From contig DDEO01000030.1 in the NCBI GenBank assembly GCA_002336725.1, forward strand, positions 1-14,957: 14,957 nucleotides of DNA. The letters are read 5' to 3'. The position numbers and the translations under genes were made by a program. This document shows, piece by piece, positions 7,963-14,046 of the stretch. How positions within the stretch are numbered: the stretch's first letter is position 1; every line of letters starts with the position of its first letter. The notes beneath the pieces are model-generated. The model saw nothing but the letters and a program-made list of their open reading frames with translations, was not told where the DNA came from and did no database searches. Origin of the DNA: Bacteroidetes bacterium UBA1952 (GTDB lineage Bacteria > Bacteroidota > Bacteroidia > Chitinophagales > Chitinophagaceae).

Positions 7963-9318
7963 ATGGCAAATATTCTTCTGGCAAATATTGGCAATCGCAA
8001 CATCCGCTACACTGGAAATAGCCCGGTCTCTCTTTACAGTACATCGTTCCGGCAAGACACCAAATTTCTGCTTGATCACTTTGAGCAAGAAAAAGAACAC
8101 ATAACGCCGCAAATCTTACCCGAACTCATTGACAGCCTGAGTGAAACCCCGCAGAAGATATTTCTGTTTGGCAGCAACCAGACAGAATCGGGTAAAAACA
8201 ACCAGGACACGCTTTACGAGGCAGAAATACTTACTCTATTATTTCGGGAGCGCTACCCTGAAAGCACTATTGAAGCCGTAATCTGCTCGTGTTCAGTTGT
8301 GGATGTGAATGATCTAATGCGGTTTTATCGCTCTTTTATCAACGAGCTCGTTACAGAACATCCCGAAAGCAAAATTATTCTTTGCGATGCTGGCGGCACC
8401 TCACAACAAAAAAGCGCACTCAAAATAATTTCAGAGTATCTGCTTTCTGATGATCAGTACGAACTGTACAATGTTGCCTTAGTTGCTGGCAATAGCATAC
8501 CGGAACGAATACAGTCGGTTGAATATCGTAGAGTTATTGACGCGCAACAAATTGAATTACTCATTAATCAGTTTGACTACTCAGGTGCCCTATCAATTTA
8601 TTTCGGCAACCGGAAGCAACACACTGATAATATTTCAGCCTTGCTAAAAATTGGAGCGGCCCTTTTCAATAATAATGCTGACTCCGCATCGCAATTGGCT
8701 AAATCCGCTCCTAAAGCGTTAAAGGTACAGGACCTGCTCAAGGGCTTGGCGCAGGAAAAACATTACACTGTAGCTCTTGAAGAATGGACCGGTATTTTGG
8801 AACGAGGGGCTGTTTTCCGGCTGTGCATCATCCTGGATATTGCACAAGCCTATAAAAAAATTCAGGATTGGGGTTTCGCCCTACTCTATCACCACATCTT
8901 TGAAGAGCGCTTTCTACATGAGGTACTAAAAAAATCTGTTGCGCCCTACTCGCTCACAGATGACTGGAATAAAATAAAAGAAGAAATACAGGCGGATAGA
9001 AAATTTGCCGGCGTAACAATGCTGGGCGGTCGAAGCCTCTCGCAGGTATACAGCGCCACTGTTCCGGTGCTTCGTGATCTGGCAAGAACGCTTTTTTTAC
9101 CCCAAGTTGACGATGTTGTGAATAGGATTTCGGATGACCATCAGAAGCAGTTTAGCACCTGGAGAAACAAGTTTGCGCATGAAGGAAGGACGATCCATGC
9201 TTCAGACGTGCGGGCGTACCTTCCTGTTTTTCAGGATTGGAGAAGTATGTTTGGCTTAAGCGACGAAACGGTATTCGATGAACTGAACGCAGTCATAATA
9301 AAGTATGTGAGACAGTAA
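7963..9318 (+). CDS. csm6: CARF-HEPN ribonuclease, Csm6-like
   Basis: A 451-residue protein with the two-part build of Csm6. An N-terminal Rossmann-like CARF domain (about 1-170) has strand MANILLANIGNRNIRY, then IFLFGSNQTESGKNNQDT, and the ligand-site motif DAGGTSQQKSAL starting at Asp142. A helical middle follows, and a C-terminal HEPN domain has the catalytic Rx4H motif R401-N-K-F-A-H406 in WRNKFAHEG. Cyclic oligoadenylate made by Cas10 should bind the CARF dimer and switch on RNA cleavage by HEPN; whether it uses cA4 or cA6 cannot be read from sequence. It is last in the operon. By eye its codons look more AT-rich than those of the helicase and cas1 downstream. Its stop codon is followed in the same frame by a further 33 open codons (see 9319-9420). 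Confidence 0.92.
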   Translation: MANILLANIGNRNIRYTGNSPVSLYSTSFRQDTKFLLDHFEQEKEHITPQILPELIDSLSETPQKIFLFGSNQTESGKNNQDTLYEAEILTLLFRERYPESTIEAVICSCSVVDVNDLMRFYRSFINELVTEHPESKIILCDAGGTSQQKSALKIISEYLLSDDQYELYNVALVAGNSIPERIQSVEYRRVIDAQQIELLINQFDYSGALSIYFGNRKQHTDNISALLKIGAALFNNNADSASQLAKSAPKALKVQDLLKGLAQEKHYTVALEEWTGILERGAVFRLCIILDIAQAYKKIQDWGFALLYHHIFEERFLHEVLKKSVAPYSLTDDWNKIKEEIQADRKFAGVTMLGGRSLSQVYSATVPVLRDLARTLFLPQVDDVVNRISDDHQKQFSTWRNKFAHEGRTIHASDVRAYLPVFQDWRSMFGLSDETVFDELNAVIIKYVRQ

Positions 9319-9420
9319 TGCATCCCCTGCGTCGCCTCCACTACCGAGCGCCTTGCTACCCTCGCCCCCGACGGTGCCAAAACTTCTACTTTCCGCTTCG
9401 TTGCCTTCCGGAACTACTAA
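9319..9420 (+). pseudogene. Possible 3' stub of a lost gene between csm6 and the helicase
   Basis: Directly after the csm6 TAA, the same frame stays open for 33 codons and ends in TAA at 9418-9420. It reads CIPCVASTTERLATLAPDGA and ends in KTSTFRFVAFRNY. It has no start of its own in frame, uses GC-rich codons (GCC, CGC, ACC) like the helicase and unlike csm6, and ends 9 bp before the helicase ATG, as an upstream operon partner would. I read it as the C-terminal remnant of a gene whose front part was lost when the csm cassette came to lie here. I do not recognise the family. Chance openness of a short GC-rich stretch is the alternative. Confidence 0.4.
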
Positions 9421-9429
9421 ATTCCCAAA

Positions 9430-11220
9430 ATGATGTCTGCCGCTCCCGCCCCCACCCTTACTCTCAATGCTTCCCAAACCGCCGCGCTGGAAGCCATCAA
9501 AGCATTCCTGAAAAGCGAAACCAATATTTTTATCCTCAACGGCTCGGCGGGAACCGGCAAGACCACGCTCGTCAAAAGCATCTGCGATTTCCTGCACGAA
9601 AGCAAAAAGCCCTTTGCGCTTACGGCTACTACCGGACGCGCCGCAAAGGTGCTTTCTACCAAGGCCGGCCACAAAGCCACCACGCTCCACAGCCTGCTCT
9701 ATCAGTTTGACGAAATCAGCGGCAACGCCAAAGCAGGTGAAGACCCCTGGAAAAGCGAAACCGGCCAACTCTATCTCGCCTTTGAACTGCGCACCCCCAG
9801 AGAAAACGACCCACGCCCCAAAGTTATTCTCGTGGATGAGGCTTCTATGATTAGCCACCTGACCGCCGAAAGCAACCACACCGCCCGCTTCGGTTCCGGA
9901 AACTTGCTCGAAGACCTGCTACAGTTTGCAGCTACCTCCAAGATTATCTTCGTAGGCGACAGCTGCCAGTTGCCGCCCGTGGCCGATACGGTTATCAGTG
10001 CAGCACTGCACGCGCCCTACTGGAAAGATGCCGGTAAAAGCGTGGACGTGTGTACGCTTACCGAAATCGTGCGCCAGGAAGCCAATAACGAAATTCTGGC
10101 GGTCGCCAGTCGCTTTCGCAAAGCCATCGAAGCTAAAACGCCCGGCGGCGAACTGTGGAAACTGCCCCTGCCGCAAGGTCGTAACTTTTTTAGCACTCTG
10201 GGTAGCACTTCGTTTTTTCAGCAGTTCTATGAAGCAGTCCAGACTCATGGCATGGAGCAGACAATCGCCATCTGCCACAGCAACGGCGAGGCGCACCGCC
10301 TCAACCGGATGATGCGCCAAAAGCTCCATGGCAAGCCCGATCTGCAGGTGGGCGACCTGCTGATTGTAACCCAAAACAGCTATAGCACCGACCTGGTAAA
10401 CGGCGATCAAGTGGTGGTGGAAGAAATCGGTGCCGAAGAACACCGCGCCGGTTTCCGGTTTCTGAAAGTAAAAATCAAATCGCTCTTCAGCGCCGAAACC
10501 TATGAAACGATGCTGGTGGCCGACCTGCTGACAACTCATCAGGCTACGCTTTCGCCCGATGAGGTGAAGCGCCTGCTCATTGACTTTGACCAGCGGATGC
10601 GCAACCGGGAAATCTCCCGCAACAGTGAGGTATATAAAGATGCCATGCGGACAGACCCTTACGTGAACGCGCTGCGCGCCAAATATGGCTACGCCCTCAC
10701 GGTGCATAAGGCCCAGGGCGGCGAGTGGGAATCGGTTTTTCTGTACCTGAGCAACAGTATCTATGCTATGGTGCTGGACAACCGCTTCCCCGACAAACGC
10801 CACCCCGACGGGCCGGAGCAATACCACCGCTGGTTTTACACCGCCGTTACCCGCGCCCGAAAAGCCCTTACCGTCAACGACTCGCCTTACGTGCAGTCTT
10901 TTGCCCAGCGCGAGCCGGAGGCCAACAAGCAATACTGGAAGGAAAACCAGCGATATAAAAGTATTAAAGCACTGGACGGCAAATCGCCCTTTCCGACCGG
11001 AACGCTGCGTGGACGCGTCAAAACCATTCTCAACCAAAATGAAAAAGGCATGAATGGATTTCTGGAAGTAGAAGGCATTGCGGAGAAATTATACTTTATT
11101 CTGGACCCTAAAAGTCCTGTTTTCCCACACATCCGGGTTGGGCAGGCACTCACTTTTGAAGCACTGCCGCCGCGCGGTGATAAAGGCCCGAAAGCAACCA
11201 AAATCCGGGTACTGCGATAA
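9430..11220 (+). CDS. SF1 RecD/Dda-like helicase with C-terminal cold-shock/OB-like domain
   Basis: A 596-residue ATP-dependent DNA helicase of superfamily 1B. Motif I is NGSAGTGKTT (Lys44), motif II is VILVDEAS (Asp136-Glu137), motif III is FVGDSCQLPPV (around Asp177), the late motif GYALTVHKAQGGEWESVF has His426-Gln429, and motif VI is YTAVTRARKAL (470-480). The set is complete, so it should be active. The last 70 or so residues (about 526-596: LRGRVKTILNQ, KGMNGFLEVEG, VGQALTFEALPPRGDKGPKA) follow the spacing of a cold-shock domain, suggesting an added nucleic-acid-binding OB fold. The start is ATG 9430 or 9433. It lies on the same strand between the interference operon and the adaptation genes, so it might help spacer acquisition, or it might be an older resident gene. 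Confidence 0.88.
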   Translation: MMSAAPAPTLTLNASQTAALEAIKAFLKSETNIFILNGSAGTGKTTLVKSICDFLHESKKPFALTATTGRAAKVLSTKAGHKATTLHSLLYQFDEISGNAKAGEDPWKSETGQLYLAFELRTPRENDPRPKVILVDEASMISHLTAESNHTARFGSGNLLEDLLQFAATSKIIFVGDSCQLPPVADTVISAALHAPYWKDAGKSVDVCTLTEIVRQEANNEILAVASRFRKAIEAKTPGGELWKLPLPQGRNFFSTLGSTSFFQQFYEAVQTHGMEQTIAICHSNGEAHRLNRMMRQKLHGKPDLQVGDLLIVTQNSYSTDLVNGDQVVVEEIGAEEHRAGFRFLKVKIKSLFSAETYETMLVADLLTTHQATLSPDEVKRLLIDFDQRMRNREISRNSEVYKDAMRTDPYVNALRAKYGYALTVHKAQGGEWESVFLYLSNSIYAMVLDNRFPDKRHPDGPEQYHRWFYTAVTRARKALTVNDSPYVQSFAQREPEANKQYWKENQRYKSIKALDGKSPFPTGTLRGRVKTILNQNEKGMNGFLEVEGIAEKLYFILDPKSPVFPHIRVGQALTFEALPPRGDKGPKATKIRVLR

Positions 11221-11240
11221 GGGGTCCATTTGATAATTTC

Positions 11241-11264
11241 TCAATGGCTCAATGCTCAATGGCT
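11241..11264. repeat. Short imperfect tandem repeat TCAATGGC / TCAATGC
   Basis: Three adjacent copies, TCAATGGC, TCAATGC and TCAATGGC, lie 20 bp after the helicase stop. This is low-complexity intergenic DNA with no evident function. Confidence 0.7.
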
Positions 11265-11293
11265 ATACTCCAAAGTTTCGCTGTCCTATCTTA

Positions 11294-11460
11294 GAGCCTA
11301 TCCTGTTTTTTAGAAAATATAAAAGAATGAGGACTTTTCGTATGGTTCTTTTGTCATCCCGGAACGGGAACTTGTCGGCTTGCTTCCGCAAAGACCCCGT
11401 TCCGGGGTGACAAAAGATTTTGTCTAAAAAAACTTCTCTACCGATTTTCCGGATAGGCTC
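11294..11460. mobile_element. 167-bp MITE with GAGCCTATCC terminal inverted repeats
   Basis: The element starts GAGCCTATCC (11294-11303) and ends GGATAGGCTC (11451-11460), a perfect 10-bp inverted repeat. It is flanked on both sides by TTA (11291-11293 and 11461-11463), which reads as a 3-bp target duplication. It has no coding capacity, so it would be moved by a transposase elsewhere. The 3-bp TNA-type duplication fits some groups of the IS5 family, a tentative assignment. Its interior is occupied by a long hairpin (11349-11415). It lies between the helicase and cas1 and may separate their transcription. Confidence 0.65.
11349..11415. terminator. Large hairpin inside the MITE, possible bidirectional terminator
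   Basis: The left arm TTTTGTCATCCCGGAACGGG (11349-11368) pairs with the right arm at 11396-11415 with one T/C difference, around a 27-nt loop. Because the arms begin with T and end with A runs, the RNA from either strand would end in a U stretch, so it could stop transcription both ways. Right after it, GACAAAA-GA-TTTTGTC (11409-11424) makes a second, competing stem. Arms starting GTCATCCCG are known to me as dispersed repeats in several bacterial genomes. Confidence 0.5.
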
Positions 11461-11489
11461 TTAATGGCCTGAAGCGGCACTGCCATTCG

Positions 11490-11501
11490 GTTTCCGGAAA
11501 C
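11490..11501. promoter_or_regulatory. GTTTCCGGAAAC palindrome before cas1 (candidate operator)
   Basis: A perfect 12-bp palindrome with the same core as the sites at 402-413 and 1116-1129, located about 40 bp upstream of its twin at 11530-11543. Paired sites would allow cooperative binding. The role is inferred. Confidence 0.4.
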
Positions 11502-11529
11502 GATGCTTCTTTTTCGGCGGCAGCGTTTG

Positions 11530-11543
11530 TATTTCCGGAAATA
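11530..11543. promoter_or_regulatory. TATTTCCGGAAATA palindrome within the cas1 promoter (candidate operator)
   Basis: A perfect 14-bp palindrome that starts directly after the TTTG -33 match and ends 5 bp before the -7 match. Binding here would block RNA polymerase. It is the best placed of the TTTCCGGAAA sites in this window. Confidence 0.45.
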
Positions 11544-11630
11544 TCAAATAATTTTTTGGCTGAAGCCGAAGGCTCCAACATTATCCAACAGCGAAGCACT
11601 CCAACAGTGCAGTACTCCAACCCCTCTCTT

Positions 11631-12620
11631 ATGAACCTCGTCCTCTCTTCTTTCGGCGCACAGCTTACGGCAAAAAACGGGCTGTTTCAGGTGCAGACTT
11701 CCGAGGCCAGTCAGAGCATCAACCCTGCCGACGTACGCACCATTACCGTTTCCAAATCGGCGCGCATTTCTTCGGAAGCCGTATTGCTGGCCATTACCCA
11801 CGAGGTGGATATTCTTTTTGTGGACGGTATGGGCCAGCCCAAAGGGCGCGTCTGGAGTGTGCAGTACGGCTCGGTGTCCACCATCCGCAAAGGGCAGCTG
11901 GAGTTTCTGTATTCCGAGAAGTGCATCCCCTGGGTAAAGGATTTGATTTTGAAGAAAATCAACAACCAGATAGCCCTCCTTCTGGCCTTCCGCGACGAGG
12001 TGGCCGACGAAGCCGACCGCCGGCGCATTCAGGGTATTATTTCCGGAATGGATGACTACCGCAGCAAGATTTCCAAAGCCGAAGGAGCGGTTATCTCTGA
12101 GGTGGCCCCTAGCCTGCGCGGCTGGGAAGGCGCTGCTGCCCGCCGCTACTTTGAAGCCCTGAATTATTTTCTGCCGCCGGCTTTTCAGTTTTCCAACCGC
12201 AGTGCCCACCCCGCTACCGACCCGTTCAACGCGCTGCTCAACTACGGCTATGGCATCCTCTACGGCAAAGTAGAAGGCGCACTCATCAAAGCGGGCATCG
12301 ACCCTTATGTGGGCATTTTTCACCGCGACGAATACAACCGCCCGGCCCTGGTCTTTGACGTTATTGAGCAATACCGGATGTGGATAGACTATGTGGTGGT
12401 GAGCCTGGCGCGGCAGGAAGTGCTGGATGAGGAATGTTTTCAGACGCTGGACAATGGCGCCGTGATGCTACAGGGCCTGGGCAAGCGCATCCTTATCCAG
12501 AGCGTCAACGACTATCTGGGCGAAGTGGTGTCTATCGGTCGGCTTACCCGCAGCCGCGAGGTGCATATAGAACAGGATGCACACCAACTGGCCAAAACCT
12601 TTCAAAACGCTTTGTCATGA
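11631..12620 (+). CDS. cas1: CRISPR integrase Cas1
   Basis: A 329-residue Cas1, the integrase that inserts new spacers at the leader end of the array together with Cas2. The N-terminal beta domain shows ISSEAVLLAITHEVDILFVDG (a common Cas1 stretch). The helical catalytic domain has RGWEGAAARRYFEAL with Glu166, HPATDPFNALLNYGYGILYG, DPYVGIFH with His231, and LVFDVIEQYR with Asp243 and Glu246, so the metal-binding residues are all there. The start is ATG 11631, since MNLVLSSFG leads straight into the first strand; an upstream TTG at 11556 would add a repetitive, non-conserved tail. It is preceded by candidate operators, and its stop overlaps the start of the Prim-Pol gene (ATGA at 12617-12620), so the two proteins are probably made together. 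Confidence 0.97.
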   Translation: MNLVLSSFGAQLTAKNGLFQVQTSEASQSINPADVRTITVSKSARISSEAVLLAITHEVDILFVDGMGQPKGRVWSVQYGSVSTIRKGQLEFLYSEKCIPWVKDLILKKINNQIALLLAFRDEVADEADRRRIQGIISGMDDYRSKISKAEGAVISEVAPSLRGWEGAAARRYFEALNYFLPPAFQFSNRSAHPATDPFNALLNYGYGILYGKVEGALIKAGIDPYVGIFHRDEYNRPALVFDVIEQYRMWIDYVVVSLARQEVLDEECFQTLDNGAVMLQGLGKRILIQSVNDYLGEVVSIGRLTRSREVHIEQDAHQLAKTFQNALS

Positions 12621-13654
12621 TTCCCGAAACCGAAGACCTGTTGTTTGTGGGCCGCAGCGTTACCGCTATGGGCGACCCGCTTGTGCCCGTTGCGCTGGCA
12701 CAGGCCATTGCCCGCATCCGCGAGCCAAAGCCGGAAATTCAGGACCTGATTCGTCAGTTGCGGGCCTTGCGCAGCATTGACAAAAAACGCTATGATGCCC
12801 AGAAAAAGCTGCTGCCCTACCTGGTGTGCGGCCACTTCCGGCCGGCCATCCGGCGCAAAGACCATTTTCTGAAAATCAGCAATTTCATGCTGGACCTGGA
12901 CGGCGTTTCCGAACATGCCGACATGGCGGCGCTGCGCCGGAAACTGGAAGCCGACCCGCAGGTGCTGGCGCTATTTGCCTCGCCGGGCGGCGACGGGCTG
13001 AAGGTGGTGTTCCGGCTGAAAGAACCCTGTTTTGACGCGGGCCTGTATGCCGCTTTTTACAAGATTTTCTCCCGCCATTTTGCGCAGCGCCATCAGTTGG
13101 AGGCCATCACCGATTATGTAACGAGCGATGTGAGTCGCGCCTGTTTTGTGAGCTGGGATGAAGATGCCTGGCTCAATCCGCTGCCCGAAGCGATAGACCT
13201 CTCGCACTACGCCAACGAGGCGCAACCCGACACGCTGCTGGCCACGGTGAACGAGTTGGAGAAAACAGCGCCTGCCGTGCCGAAGGAAGGGCCGCCGGCA
13301 AAGGGCGAAGGTCCGGCACCCGATGTGTTGCAGGCCATCCGGCAGAAACTGAACCCCGAAGGCGCGCGCAAGGGGCCGGCGGCTAAAAAATATGAGCAAC
13401 CGGCGCAGTTGGACGAGAACCTGCCGGTCATCCGCGAGGGGCTGGAAGCGGTGGGCATTCAGTTGGCCGAGGTCAGCCCCATTCACTTCGGCAAGCGGCT
13501 GAAGGTGGTGGCCGGTGGCTACTGGGCCGAGGTGAATATCTATTTTGGAGGCCGCGGCTGGACCTGTGTGCCGACGAGCAAGACCCATAGCAATGCATCG
13601 CTGGCGGGGCTGGCGAAGACGGCGCTGGATGGGATTTTTGCGGAGCTAACTTGA
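12617..13654 (+). CDS. CRISPR-associated primase-polymerase (BT4734/VirE-like Prim-Pol)
   Basis: A 345-residue protein overlapping cas1 by 4 bp. Its first 220 or so residues have the three motifs of archaeo-eukaryotic-type primase-polymerases as found in the BT4734-like family: FMLDLDG with Asp93 and Asp95 (metal-binding DxD), ASPGGDGLKVVFRL with Ser122-Lys129 (the SxxGxGLK nucleotide-binding motif), and DYVTSDVSRACFVSWDEDAW with Asp166 and Asp171. A charged Pro/Ala/Glu-rich linker (about 228-300) leads to a small C-terminal domain with YWAEVNIYFGGRGWTCVPT. CRISPR-associated Prim-Pols linked to cas1 and cas2 have been described and are thought to synthesise or process DNA during spacer acquisition, perhaps completing prespacers. 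The start is the overlapping ATG; an upstream in-frame start would sit inside cas1. Family call is firm; the precise role is inferred. Confidence 0.85.
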   Translation: MIPETEDLLFVGRSVTAMGDPLVPVALAQAIARIREPKPEIQDLIRQLRALRSIDKKRYDAQKKLLPYLVCGHFRPAIRRKDHFLKISNFMLDLDGVSEHADMAALRRKLEADPQVLALFASPGGDGLKVVFRLKEPCFDAGLYAAFYKIFSRHFAQRHQLEAITDYVTSDVSRACFVSWDEDAWLNPLPEAIDLSHYANEAQPDTLLATVNELEKTAPAVPKEGPPAKGEGPAPDVLQAIRQKLNPEGARKGPAAKKYEQPAQLDENLPVIREGLEAVGIQLAEVSPIHFGKRLKVVAGGYWAEVNIYFGGRGWTCVPTSKTHSNASLAGLAKTALDGIFAELT

Positions 13655-13710
13655 ATGTTTCATGTTTCATGTTTCATGTTTCATGTTTCATGTTTCATGT
13701 TTCATGTTTC
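13655..13710. repeat. Heptanucleotide tandem repeat, eight copies of ATGTTTC
   Basis: Eight perfect copies of ATGTTTC run directly from the Prim-Pol stop codon, followed by a ninth degenerate unit (ATGGGTC). A 7-bp unit is not a multiple of three and is prone to slipped-strand length change. It is untranslated here unless the upstream stop is lost. It contains an ATG in every unit. Confidence 0.9.
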
Positions 13711-14046
13711 ATGGGTCGTTAATGACGGCATTTCTGCGAGGGCCTTGTATGAGGGGTATTGGTCCCGATCTTGAAGTTTGTGGTTCCGGAGCTGCTGAAG
13801 CAGGCAAAGGCAGTTTGAAATTTTTCCGGAAATTTCCGGAAAAAGGAGAGTCTCGCAGTGGGCTGTTTTGGGGCGGGGCGTTGTTGCTCCCAGTGGTGCG
13901 GCTGCAGGCTGGTTTGGGAAGCGTTATCGTTTGTGGGTATCGGTCAGGCAGAAACGGTGTCTGGGGCGGTGCTGTATCTTTTCGGAATGCACACTTTTCC
14001 GGGAAAGGGGTCTTTTTGCAATGGTTGTATGGTGTAGCTTTGGGAG
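13711..14046. other. Non-coding gap before cas2
   Basis: I find no supportable gene in this stretch. Frames open on either strand give Gly/Ala/Ser- or Pro-rich peptides without any recognisable pattern, and the longest plus-strand one (13662-14222) begins inside the heptamer repeat and overlaps cas2 in another frame. The stretch contains the 24-bp palindrome at 13821-13844 and a related imperfect site, TTTTCCGGGAAA, near 13996. It could be a control region, a decayed gene, or both. An in-frame TAG at 14035-14037 limits how far cas2 can extend upstream. Confidence 0.6.
13821..13844. promoter_or_regulatory. 24-bp perfect palindrome, two merged TTTCCGGAAA units
   Basis: Two TTTCCGGAAA-type palindromes overlap to give one perfect 24-bp palindrome with CCGG cores 11 bp apart, about one helical turn, so two dimers could sit on the same DNA face. 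It lies about 200 bp before cas2. Candidate operator, in line with the sites before the WYL gene, cas6 and cas1; function is inferred. Confidence 0.45.

Larger units (their letters stand above)
11464..11630 (+). promoter_or_regulatory. cas1 upstream region
   Basis: This stretch has no supportable gene. It holds GTTTCCGGAAAC (11490-11501), TATTTCCGGAAATA (11530-11543), a promoter match with TTTG at 11526-11529 and TAATTTTT at 11549-11556 separated by 19 bp, and four spaced copies of YTCCAAC (11573-11622) in what would be the cas1 5' leader. The -7 match lacks the final G, so the promoter is plausible, not certain. The second palindrome fills most of the spacer between the two promoter elements, a classic place for a repressor. 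Confidence 0.45.

Noticed and set aside
9318..9710. Open frame starting at the ATG overlapping the csm6 stop
   Set aside because: It reads the helicase gene out of frame and gives an Arg/Pro/His-rich product; the ATG overlap with the stop is coincidental.
9919..11037. Long open frame on the minus strand (372 codons) opposite the helicase
   Set aside because: It is the antisense shadow of a gene with complete helicase motifs; its protein has no recognisable pattern.
11556..11630. Upstream TTG start for Cas1 adding 25 residues
   Set aside because: The added segment comes from the CTCCAAC repeats and is unlike a Cas1 N terminus; MNLVLSSFG at 11631 is the natural start.
11544..12371. Minus-strand open frame of 275 codons opposite cas1
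   Set aside because: Cas1 on the plus strand has all catalytic residues; the antisense frame is open because of GC-rich codon bias.
12971..13588. Minus-strand open frame of 205 codons opposite the Prim-Pol gene
   Set aside because: Shadow of the Prim-Pol reading frame; composition rich in Arg, His and Gln typical of antisense translation.
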